Under the pieces are notes generated by a model that was not told the DNA's origin, searched no databases, and saw only the letters and a program-made list of their open reading frames with translations. Below, in pieces: positions 48,051-60,600 of a DNA stretch of 64,000 bases. The number at the start of each line of letters is the position of its first letter. Position 1 is the first letter of the stretch. The translations under genes were made by a program, and so were the position numbers. This stretch comes from Hippasteria phrygiana. Its lineage: Eukaryota > Echinodermata > Asteroidea > Valvatida > Goniasteridae. Location of the stretch: assembly GCA_037893225.1 (NCBI GenBank), contig JAZGUH010000140.1, positions 248,001 to 312,000 on the forward strand. The letters run 5' to 3'.

Positions 48051-48626
48051 ATGGAAACTGGTTTATGTACACGGCGCTCCTCACCCAATGCCACACTAGT
48101 ATTGGATGCCGTCTGCCAAGCAGACTATCTGAGCTGCATCCTGCATCTCGGCTTCGTTGTCTTCTCATCCCTTTGCTTGATTCTCTATGGGTGCTGCCGG
48201 CCGCTGAAACGGGACAAGACCCCCTACACCCTCCACTACAGCTTCCACCATGTCAGGTGGCTTCTCTTCATCTGCCTCATCTTCGTCAACATCTTCTTTG
48301 TTTTGGAAGGTATTCTCTCAGATCTGAAATCTCCGAGCCCCCAGCCGCACCCCCACCTCTACCTGCCAGCCATCTGCGCCTGTGTGGCGGTGTTGTTGGT
48401 GGGCGTGTACTACCACCACATGGAGGCGTGGCTCCGGCCTGGCTTCGTGTGGCTCTTGTTGTTGTACTGGGGGCTAGCGTTGACTTGTGAGGGCTTGAGG
48501 CTCGCCAGCTGGATGCAAGACGCCTCCCGCGTGGACACGACGATCGTTCGCTTTGATGTGATGGTGATTTCTGTTGGGCTGTACAGCGTCTTGGTGTTGC
48601 TGGAGTGTTCGGCTTTACTAGCCAAG
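48051..48626 (+). CDS. ABCC8/9: SUR exon with start codon (TMD0)
   Basis: 192 codons. The ATG sits in a full Kozak context (GCCACCATGG), which decides the start. Five hydrophobic segments fall at about residues 26-48, 70-89, 105-121, 131-148 and 168-190. An N-glycosylation sequon (NAT, 13-15) and Cys 6 and 22 lie in the outer N-tail, resembling the glycosylated, disulfide-bonded N-terminus of vertebrate SUR. The donor is GCCAAG|gtgagc. Confidence 0.92.
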
Positions 48627-51600
48627 GTGAGCAGGAACCTAATTGAGCCAATTGAGTTAAGTTGTCATATGACATAGGAAGGTTGAGTTGGGTCACATCA
48701 CAGAGGATGCCTGAGTTGAGTACAACTGAGTCACGTAGCGTGCTCGAGTACATTTTAGTCCAGCAGGATATTAATGGATGAGGAAAAATCTTTTCCATTC
48801 TTTAATATATCTGGCCGATCCATTACTACTCATCATTGGAAAGTTCTCAAACTTCTCATGTTTATGTCTAAAGTCGTGTTCCCATTGGACTTTTCCTTCC
48901 ATCATCCTCGTGGGATATTACCATAACTCGCTGTTGACACTCCTTTATGTAATTTTTACAGCTGTTCCACCTTGTACTTTCTTGCCTTGGTAGACTACTG
49001 TAACGAAATCCAATTGGATGACGCCAGTTGGGATGGTAAGACCGAACGAATAAAAAAATATATAATCTAAAAAAAAAGAAATCAATTTCAAAAGACAAAT
49101 CGACTTGCCAGAATCATGCCGTATTCCGGCTTTATTTCGCCACTGGCTTTTATACATGTCTAATCTTAATATTTACATCAGATAACATGTTTCGATATTA
49201 AAGTAAATTCACAAAAGTTATTAATATGTCCGCACCCGCACTCCCGGAGAATAATTATAAAAGGACCGATCATGGAATCCGCCCCCACCCCGAATGCGGG
49301 CACACTGCGGGCCCCGACAAAGGCCCGCTCTCCAAGGGCGGCGGCACACGGGACGATGGCCAAAGCCCACGCTCTAAGTGTAAACACTAGAGGTGACGGC
49401 AGAAGCCAACGCCCCAATTGCAACCACCCAGAGGCGACGGCAAATGTCTAAGCCCACAGCAGGACCACACCCAAGGTAGAGGTAAATTCCCACCCTCTAT
49501 AACTACGCCAAAATAATCATCTCCAGGGTACAAGTAAGACAAATAATATTAACAAGGCTGGCTGGAGTGGGGTCCCAAAGGGAAAACAAAATTAACTTAC
49601 GAAATTAACATAGAGCCATGCAGTCCCCGCAGTGTACATTTCTCCGATACAAGAAAACTACATTACTATATACAACACAACACACCAAGACTAGAGTGTG
49701 TCCGGTCACAGAATCCCTACAGAGTCTAAAAAACATGGGCTTATATTAGGGATCTGAATCCACCCAATACAATACAATTCATTTCATTTCATCCAATCAG
49801 AAGTGCCCAATGATCAGTGGAGTGATACTACCACTGACCATAGAGCAAGGCACTGACCAATGAGAAGAAAAGAAACTATGCAATGACCTGGCCATTAGGC
49901 CACTCCCCAAGCCAGCCAGACTTGTGGAATGTATGGAATTTAAGGCATTTCGTAACACTACCGTGACGGGTTGGAAGTCTACTGCGACTCCTGTTAGTTT
50001 GTTCCAGATAGTCCATTCCTATTGGTTACTCTACAGGTAGATTGACAAAAAGTCCGATGGGAACACAGCTTGACCGTGGTGGACTTGAGTTGACTTGCTG
50101 GGAAAGATACTCCAGCCAAGTCAAGTCCTCATTGAAGAATTCAGTCATTGACTCAACTGAGAATTGCTTGAATGCAGCTTGTGAACTCTTGTTAAATCCC
50201 ATTAGTTATTGTGTGCATTTACGAGTAGTACTGGAATCGGGTACCCGATTGAAAAAAAAGCATGGGTATCCGGGTGTCCTTTAACCCTAACGTCACTGAA
50301 TACTACAAAATACTGCTTGAGTAAACTGTAGTATGCAGTACTTTTACTACACTGGCCTATGAGAATTGAGTAGTATTTTGTAGTACAGTGTACTGTACTA
50401 GTGAATGCCTAGGACGTTAGGGTTAAAGAAAGCCCATCCCAAAACTTAAATCGCGGAAATTGCTGTTCATATTCTTCTTAATGGTCCACCTGCTAATACT
50501 ACCAGCTCTATAGCTTCACAGAGTAAATTGCATTATTGCAAGCGTCATCAATGTTAACCCTCCTGTTATCAAGGCCAAAATGGATCCAGCTATCAAAACC
50601 TATCAAGTGACAGGTTGAAACACACACAAACTGTCAGAGTTGGTGCTTAGAGTTTTTGATAGGCTGTGATAGTTATAGGAGGGTTAATCTGTTTTTTATT
50701 TTGAAAATTCCCGACAAATGACGTTAAAAAACATTCTTTTTCATTGTCTGAGAAATTATTTAGTAATATGTTAATTTGGTTACGGGTATACTCAAACAAA
50801 CCGGTTCTTCTCAGAACCACACAACTCAAAAGAGATCAGTTTCACATGGTGATACCGCAGACCCTGTTTACTTTGTTTACTTTATACTCAATTTCATAAT
50901 CGGGAACCGGTTCCTGACATTAGTGGTCGGGTACTCGGGTACCCGGTTCTCATGCAGAGTCCTATAAGATATTACAAGACGAGGACCGTGCAAAATCTGA
51001 GACAAAAAGTACAGCTCAAAATTCCACAGGGTTGTCTGAGAATCACTCCGCAACAGGCAATAGGTCAGTTCCGCTGACTGCAGTTGCAGTGCTGTTATTG
51101 GTGTCCCAAGTTTCTTGCTGTGAGCAAGATTAATTCTTTAAGTTGATGGTGATGTTTTCTTGCAGTTCTTGGGACACACTGATCAGATGAGTGGCCGCGT
51201 TCCAGAGGACCTGCAAAATTCGTCTATGAAGTATTACATGAGGTAATTTCACCCCCCCTGCCCAAATAATAAAACAAATATGCTTATTGTAATATACCCG
51301 GTACATTTTTTTATTCTGTTGCCTTTTTTTCAACAACAATGTTCGGTAAGTTTTGTACACAAAATTTGGGAGCCAAGGATGGTGTTCGGTATGGGCTCCG
51401 TGTGCCACCAAAAGAGGGCGCTGTCCACATAGCAACCGCACTTCCATGGGGAGTACGTCGCTGGTATTACGCACTGCGCTCCTCGTTCATTTGATACTCG
51501 TATACCAGTGGGATAGCTTTGTCTGTTTGCCGACTCTCGATAATTGCTTTTTCAATAAGAATATCATAGCAGGAACCAGACACTTAAATTGAAGTCAGGT

Positions 51601-54600
51601 AAGATGGCGTCGATATTGACCCCCAACTCGCCTTTTCTTTCCGCTGAGGGGGTAGTTGTGCACGGAGCCCATAGCGGTGTTCGTTATAGTGGCGTTCCAC
51701 TGTATACCTTACTTTAATGTAAGTAAATAGTAGTTTCAAGCATCCTGTGAAATCGTGGCTGGTGTTATTTTCAAAAAAATATTTGCATCAATTTCCAGCG
51801 ATGGTCAACCGTCCGTCATTAGAAAAACTAATTTTTTTCTTCAAATACTGCTCCCAACTTACCAACTTTAGTTAGTCCACATTTTGTTTGGCAATAAGCC
51901 AGTTCGGTATTTCAACTGCGCATGTGCACAATGACATTTTATCCTGAATGACCAGCGTGAACTAATGTGCCCGTGTGAATGCAAAAGGTGGTCGCACAAC
52001 GCGCACGTGTTAAATTCAATCAGAGTGGGCGTTCGCGTAACATGGCGTGACATTTCGTCAGCAATTTTATCCCGAATAACCTTTGACCTTTGAAATACCG
52101 AACTGGCTTCTTGCTTTCACACCCGTGAATGAGTGCAAGTTAGCTAGTGTAGTTCCCAAACCTGATCATTCTCTGACGTCTATAAATTGCTTGAAAGTCC
52201 GACATTGTATTGACTGAGACATAAACTGTATAATGTCGTGTTACCATTCCTGTGTTCCAGGCAAGTTAAAAACTGCAAAAGACCATTTAACCCTAACGTA
52301 CATAAATCCATCAAAATCCTTCCTCTGTTTTGGAGGATTTTAGCAGATTCAGGATACCTCCATATTGAAACCTGGGTGATTTTAATAGATTGGGGATTGT
52401 AAGCCTACAATCCCGGCCAAATCTCGTTGGGCCCCCGACCCCCTGGCCCCCGATCAATGTTGGCTCTCATTGCGCGGAATGCGCGCCGGCTTAAAATTTC
52501 AACATTGAGCGGGGGAGCGGGGGGCGCGGGGGAGGGTATGTTTATCATCACGTGGCCCAAGCATTTTGGCCGGGATTGTAGCATTACTGCATGATTTTGA
52601 TGGATTCAGGATACCTCCATATTGAGCAGTCACCAAAACCAACTTTTTGTGCATGACAAAATAGGTGGATTTTGGCGGATTCAGGATACTTTCTAGTAAA
52701 GTTACCCAAGGGGTTAGGGTTAAAGAAACTGTGATCATGTCTGTTTTTTATTGTAGATTTGTCAGTTTGCCCTCATTGCTGGCATTCAAGTGGTTGGGAT
52801 GGCTGATGCAGTTAGGTTACCAACGCCCCCTGGAAGTCAGTGACTTGGGCGACTTGCCAAAGATGAGTACCTCCCGCTGGAACAAGAATATCTTTGAGAG
52901 ATGCCTACAGCAAGAAAAGGTCAGTATTGAAATGACAACGGGGATGTTATCCTTGTTTTTCTTGAATAAACCCCTCCCACCAAGTTCTAGCCATACAGTG
53001 TAATATATGACCCGTGCCCTATTATGTCGTACTATGTGAAAACACATATAGGGCTGTTCTATGTGAAGAGAGCGAAAAATCTTCATATCAGTCATTTTTT
53101 TGTTTTGGGTTTGTTGGCTTCTGTTATATAATGCGGTGCTTATTATATAGCGCTTTATACAAATGCCTCAAAGCGCTTCACAATTATTACCCCTGGTCAT
53201 CAGGCCTTGAGATCAGTTCTATGCAGCAGTTTGAGATCAGCGCAATCTGTTCTCTACCCTCACAGGTATTTTCAGAAACACTAATGTTAATGGGTCAAGA
53301 TAAAAACGAAAACAAATGTTGCTAGAAATCTCATTTCTTTGTATTTCTTTGTACTTGCTATGTTTAAAGGGCTATACATGATCTCTAAACGTACTTCTAT
53401 TAAATTGGAAAATACGAGAATGCAAATGTCAAGATATCTTGAGAACACGAAATGCCACAGGGGTCAAACCTACACCAAATTAAAGCTTAGAAAGTGACAA
53501 ATTCAACTTTGTATATAACTTGTTTTTCAAATTTGGCGACATAATACCCATTTTTGTAGAGCCAGTCACAATTATTAGATTAATTTTTAAAATTAAACAT
53601 AGAAATATAATCTCAGATATTCTGACCAATACCAAAAATTGCATAATGGTTTTCATTGTGATATATTAGTTTTTTTTTAAGAAGTGCTGATTATGTAGTA
53701 CTAATACAAACTCAGGAATGCAAGCCTGTAACCTATAGCTGATGAATGGGAAACCATGCGGTCTGAATAAATGAATAATCATGAGAAAACTGGAGCTTGG
53801 GGCTTATTAAAGCAATTCAAATCAAACAATTCAAATCCGTTTAGAAATTTTCCCAAACGATTAAATGGAACTCAAATTTTTAAAAGTGGACCTTGTATTT
53901 ACGCAGTCTACATTTCAGTTTTATTTACAAAGAATCTGGGATCTTTGTAAATCTATTTAATTTACAAAGAAATACAAACGCCTTTAGTACTACACAGTGT
54001 ATACAATTGTTTGTGTTTGATGTTTTCAATATGCCGCTGGGCCACGATCAATGCTGCTCGACGGGGACAGCAACTCTCTTACGTCCTACACAAATACTGG
54101 GACAGGCAGCAGCCCTTTTGCAAATGTTCACTATTAAACGTTTAAACGTTTAAACGTTTAAACGCTATGGGAAAGTTTTGCTAAACGTTTATCAAATTAA
54201 ACGTAAATTCCCATCCGTAATAATTATGCTTCATACATTGATATGAGGTTCGGCTGAAAAGTTCGTAGGTTGACTCTGGAGGAGTAATGCCAGGTCAATG
54301 AAACTGAAAATGCATTTATTTCAACCCTTTTGAATTTGATAACTAATTACATGCTGTTGGAATCTCCCGTGAGAGAGTACAGAATAGAATGTCAAAGGTT
54401 TCTGCTCGGTGGGTGCCGCGTCTTCTGACCCCTGATCAAAAGCGCACCAGGCTGGTCATGTCAAGGGATAACTTGGAGCATTTTTAAGCAGATCCAGCTA
54501 ATTTCATCAAATGTTTCCTAACCCAGGATGAGTGCTGGGTCCATCACTTTGATTTAGAGACAAAGAGGCAATCCATGCAGTGGAAACACATGTCCTCACC

Positions 54601-57600
54601 CCCTCCAAAGAAGGCCAAGGTCGTTTCGATGCCAATTCGTCCATTTTCACAAAGTTGTCTAAGAACCACCAAATACGGCCTTACCTGGAAACAAACAATG
54701 CAATTAGTTATCAAAAGGGTTGAAATATATGCATGCTAGTCTCACTGATCTGGCATTACTCCTTCAGAGTCAACCTACGAACTTTTCAGCCTTTTTTTTG
54801 GCCTGATACACTGATGTAAATACAAGAAACTGTATTCCTGCCTCCTGTAGGAAAGAGCTACCAGCAAGGGAGGCCTTGGCAAGTTTTCCCTGTACCGTGT
54901 CATGGTTAAGGCATACATCAAGTGGCAGGCCCTGGCCGTATTGCTGAAACTTATTGCCGACAGCCTCAACTTTGTGGCACCCATAACCGTCAATGGGATT
55001 ATCACGTATGCCAGTGCAGTGTACTACAAGACAGAGGAGAAGGACAGTAAAGTGAGTGAAAAATGTTCTGAAGATCCAATTAAAGAAATGGGTTAGACAT
55101 TTGGATAAGTCTCCTTACCCGTGTGAATGTTTGCTTTCCAAGAATGCACTGTAATCCAGCATGTATAGAGATGTATGTGTTTATTATTATAATACTATGT
55201 ATATACCAAGGCATCAACAATCTTCTAATTCCATATTTTTCAGTTTCCAGAGTACGTGACCGTCGGCGAGTACTTTCGTAATGGCTTTGTACTCCTCGCA
55301 TTCATCTTCCTGGCTGGGGTAATACGCTTCGTCATCCTGCAGAGTTATTACCATGTGACTATCTTGGCAAGCATCCACCTCCGCACCGGTTTGCAGGTCA
55401 GATGTCACTCCTCAGGAAGTGCCATAACCTCTTGAATACAGACGACGGCCATAGCCGTGGTTTGAAAAATACTACCTGGCTGGTTGTCATCTATACGAGC
55501 ATTCCTGTGCATATTCAATCCATTGTTTGCCTATTGTCAGCATTACGCTTGGCTGCACAAGCCTGTATTGGCACGCCAGCACCCCATTAATAACAGCTGG
55601 ACATGGGGTGACAAAAACATTGTTTTTGTAGGCAAAAATTTACATGGTGCGGGGGGGGGGGGCATAGCCCACATTTAGATTTAAACGTAGTATACACCAT
55701 TTGCAAACATCGAAAAACAAAACTACTGAATTATTACGAAATACCGTACTTGACTGAAAGTAAATAGCAGTCTCGAGCATCGTGTGAAATCATGGCACCT
55801 GGTGTGCTGTCGTTTTCAAGAAAAGTGGAAATCTATATCGTTTTTCAAACGATTTAGTGTTGGCCGACAGTCGTTAAAAATAGTCTATTTTCCCGACCTG
55901 ATAATCTATAAATTGGCCCATTTTGTCTAAGGAAACATAATTATTTTTCTGTTTTCCCAGCATCTGTGCACACAAAACTTTAAACAGGTCAGTATTTGCT
56001 AGCACGCTATAAAATACTGACACACCCCCCCCCCCAAAAAAAACCACAAAAACCCCCCCAAAAAAATAATAAAAGATTTGTGAATGTCTTTTGTTTTTCT
56101 AAATTTTAGAAATCTCCAGAAAAAATTCTTTTCCAAAATGTGCTTCAATCATTTATGCAAAACATGGTTTACCTTTAAATAATTAAAGGGGAAACCCCCT
56201 CTTCCCTTCCTGAAAGGGTGAAATAAATGAAATATATAAAATGTGAAATAAATAAAATGTGAAATAATGAAATAAAATGTAAAATAAATGAAATAAATAG
56301 AATGTGAAATAAATGAAATAAATAAAATGTGAAATAAATGAAATTAATAAAATTTGAAATAAATGACATAAATAAAATGTGAAATACATGTGAAATAAAT
56401 GAAATAAATAAAATGTGAAATATATTTAAAATCGACAAACAAACCACAAGAGAAAACCTTTAAATTTAGAATCCTTAATTTATTTGGGTTTTCATCATGA
56501 GACTCCACATTGTCTTTTCTTATTGGAAACGAGCAATTCCTACAATTGGCAAGTCCTTGATCATAGATTTCAGGAATTCTGTTCTAGAATTTTAAAAATA
56601 TCAAATGTTTAATCTTTTTGAATTGCCTCAAGTGTATTTTTATGACGGCTGTTGATACTGTATAAGATATTACTATTAATATTTTTTGAGAAAATCTGAT
56701 TTGTTTGATTGCCATGTTTGATGTTTGCACCTGCAGGTAGCCGTGTACAACAAAACTCTCCGTCTATCGAGCTACATGCTCACGAGCGGGGACATGACAA
56801 CCGGCCAAATAACCAACTTCATGTCCGTAGATGCCGAGAACATTGAGTTGATGTATGAGTACGTGCACTATGCCTACTCCACACCCCTCCAGGTGAATAT
56901 GCAACTTGTAATGTACAGGTGCTTGGAATCGGCATACGGTTTAACCTCTGACCTACAGTGGCGTAGCTAAGGGGGGGGGGGGGGGGCATGGGAGAGCGCA
57001 CGCCCCCTCATAAAAAATCTTCGCGCCCCCCAGTTTCCCCCTCACTGAAAATTTTGCAAACGTGGAAAATAATAGCATTATAAAGACAAAATCACTGTGA
57101 ATGCCCCCCCCCCCCACTGTAACATCCAGCCCCCCACTCACCCCCCCACTCACCCCCCCCCCACTCACCCCCCCCCCCCCCCCCCCCCCATGCAGACATC
57201 CCTGGCTACACCGCAGCTAACCTCTGACCTTCAACCTTCCATCACTGCAGATCATTGTCTTGCTTATTATGCTGTACTTCAACCTCGGTGTCGCTGCACT
57301 GGTGGCATCCTGCTGTTTCATCATCGGGGCTCCGATCCAGTACAAACTGGCCAAAGTGCAGGCTTTAGTGAAGAAAAATGCCCTGGTAAGTTATACATGA
57401 CCCTGACTGCTGCTGTGTCCAGTTTGATAAAGGATGGATGTGTTCGTTGGTGGGGGTCCGACATAAAAAGATGGCCAAGATGGAGAATTGTTAAATGATT
57501 CTGTACAATAGGTGTATATCCTAGCTCATAAATAAACAGATACTGTAGATGATTATGTGCATGAAAGAATCCACCTTGTACTTGTTTTAAATTGGAGAAT

Positions 57601-60600
57601 TCAAAATCCAGTTATCCTAATTTTATTCAAACTGAATGACGATTACCTGATTTCACCGGAAGTTCCCATCTAGCTTGTAGTCATGCCAACAAAAACATGA
57701 TGAGTGAGGTGCCGCATGAAAAGCCCTCCCAATGACTGGATATAGTTTGCAGGATTCAGTGACCACTGGGTCTTTGAAAATGGATGTGCAGGCTATTTAT
57801 ATACAAGACGATCACTAGTGAGTGAATGCAGTTACAATCAGAGATTATGGAGGAAAATTGGAGGATGTTCCAGTTGTTTTCTTTAGCCCGTTTCACAAAA
57901 AAATGGTAGGCTTAATTTTTTTGAGGTTGTTTTCGAATGTCCAGTTCCGAAAAGTGGAATTTAAACCAAAAGTAAAAAAATCTGGATTTTATCCCACCAC
58001 TATTTTTGATTCAGATCCTGGTTTTTCTACACCCTATCTAGCACCCTAACTGGAGGAACCAAGCTGGACAAGCCGGTGGAACATTTACATTTATCTGTAA
58101 AACAGACTACGAGGGTCGTCTGAAATGTTTGTAGGTTGACTCTGAAGGAGTAATGCCAGATGAATGAAACTTGCAATGCATCTATTTCAACGCTTTTGAT
58201 AACTAATTGTATGCTATATCGTTTCGGTTTACTTATAATTGTATGCTATTGGAATCTCATGTAAGAGTTGATAACATTCCGAGTACAGAACTTCGAATGT
58301 CAAAAGTTTCTGCTCGGTGGGTGCCGCGTCTTCTGACTCCTGATTAAAAGCGCATCAGGCTGGTCATGTCAAGGGATAACTTGGAGCGTTTTGAAGCAGA
58401 TCCAGCTAATTTCATCGAACGTTTCCTAACCCAGGATGAGTGGTGGGTCCATCACTTTGAGCCAGAGACAAAGAGGCAATCCATGCAGTGGAAACCCACG
58501 TCCTCACCCCCTCCAAAGAAGGCCAAGGTCGTTTCAATGCCAAATTTTTACGAAGTCATCTGCGAACTACCAAATATGGCCTTACCTGGAAACAAACAAT
58601 GCAATTAGTTATCAAAAGAGTTGAAATAAATGCATGCTATTAAAGTTTCATTGATCTGGCATTACTCCTTCAGAGTCGACCTACAAACTTTTCAGCCGAC
58701 CCTCGTAGAGTAGCAACAGATCTCCGGTGAGAGAGTCATTGTGACAAACTTCTCCAACCAAATTAACAATGTGCAATAAGTGCAATTTGCACAATATCGG
58801 ATAATTTGACACTGTTGTCGCTATGGATCGACCAATCAGAATTGAGGTGTCAATTTTGCTCAAAGGTAAATTTGCATAGACTTTTTTTTTCCAGAAAATT
58901 TCAGATGAGCGCCTGAAGCAGACGCACGAGATGCTGCAAGGAATGAAACTGATCAAGCTATACGGCTGGGAGAAGATTTTCTACGAGGTCATCACGGCCG
59001 TCCGGGGACGGGAAATCAAACAACTGACCAAAGCTGCTCTGCTGTATTCAATTTCAAGTAAGGCCATGTCTGAATCGGATATTTTGGGGCTATGGCTTTT
59101 ATTTTTGCCATTGGGGCACAGTGTTGAATAGCCATTGTCGTAGCCAAAAATTGACATTTGGAACACAGTCTTAGTGAGTTTTTGGACAAAAGGAGCAGCC
59201 AACTTAATTCTAATAGTAATTCTTTAGATTTACCAAGTGCACATATCCACCTAATCATGGTGCTCAGGGCATTGCATTATTACCCCTGCTCATCGGTCTC
59301 ATCAAATATTCCTGAAACCTCGGTTCCCTGGTGAGTATACAGCCCCGACTTGTAAGTTAAGCATGCATGGGCTAATCAAACACTGCCCCCACAGGTACCC
59401 ATTTAGTCCTGGGTGGAGAGAAGCAACTTGTGACAATGTGTCTTGCTCAAGGACACGAGCACCATGACCCTCTGGCTGGGCTTGAACCCTAAATACATGT
59501 AGTCTTACTCTAGTCTTACTCTAGTCTTACTGAGATCTTGAGTCCAGTGCACTGTACCACTTTACCATGAGGCCATGGCACCCCACCCAACTCTACATAC
59601 CGTGAGGTTCATAATGAGGCTTGTATCAAAAATAGTTTGATGCCTTGGAATGGCTACTCGTGTTATAGTGATTTGTGTTGAGACTTCTGGGTGCTACTCA
59701 AACATTTATTTACGGTTGCACACCAGTAAATCAACTTCCATAGACCCCAATGATAAATACTCGAACTTCTAAAATTCAGGGAAATACTCCAATGTGTTTG
59801 AGACGTACATCAAATGTTCAGTTTCTGTTCAATTTTGTGGGTATTAACCAATAACTTTTGGGAGAAATTTCCATCCAAAGATGATCCCCCCCCCCCCAAA
59901 AAAAGTAGTCCCGTAGCCCATCCCCAGCTCTAAAAATTATGCCTGCGCTCCATTGTAATATAGAGCACTTTTAGGGCCCAATTTCATCCAAATTCCACAG
60001 TAATACAAGCTGACAGTCCTGTGTACCACTTCCAAGCTTCTCTTTTACAAACAGCAGAGAAGTTGAGGGCTCGCAAATCGTGATTTTTGGCCGACAATTT
60101 TCGACCGATTTACTGATCTGCAACCTCATGTGGCTTCAAGGCCTTTATGTCATTTGGAAATTTGCAGCGTTTAGTGCATTTCAACATCATGACAGATTGG
60201 AGTTACATTGTTGAATTATTGGTTGATTTGCTGAATTGAATTGAAAATTATGAAATGATTTATTGATTGATATAAATGAATTGACATCAATTTTTTTTTT
60301 CCATTTCCAGATTTCATGAGCTTCACAACACCAGCTCTGGTAACACTTCTGGTAAGTCCAGATTTCTTTGAGAAAAAAATTCTTTAAAAAAAATGGTAAA
60401 ATGTTGTAGCTGCATGGTTTGGGAGCCTGATTCATTATCTTTGGCAGCATCTTCGGGAACGTGGGTTTGAACCTCCCCACTTGTGGACTCATACTGCTTG
60501 GCCGTTTGCCCTCCTACAAGGTGCTTCTTGCTTCTCCTCACTCAAAGGCAGATGAGTTGGTCTCGCCAACGGTGGGAGTTACCCTGCCTGGGTCTATAGG

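Noticed and set aside
48065..48798. Overlapping frames of 141 aa (plus) and 170 aa (minus)
   Set aside because: They are shadows of the GC-rich SUR first exon in other frames.
53740..53760. Third hammerhead-like match (CTGATGAATGGGAAA)
   Set aside because: No room for stem II between the two core motifs.
56175..56447. Phe/Ile-rich 'membrane protein' frames on the minus strand
   Set aside because: Translation of an AAATAAATGA-type microsatellite.
57097..57498. Proline/histidine-rich 133-aa frame
   Set aside because: It begins in a CCCCCACTCA low-complexity tract and then reads SUR exon 7 out of frame.
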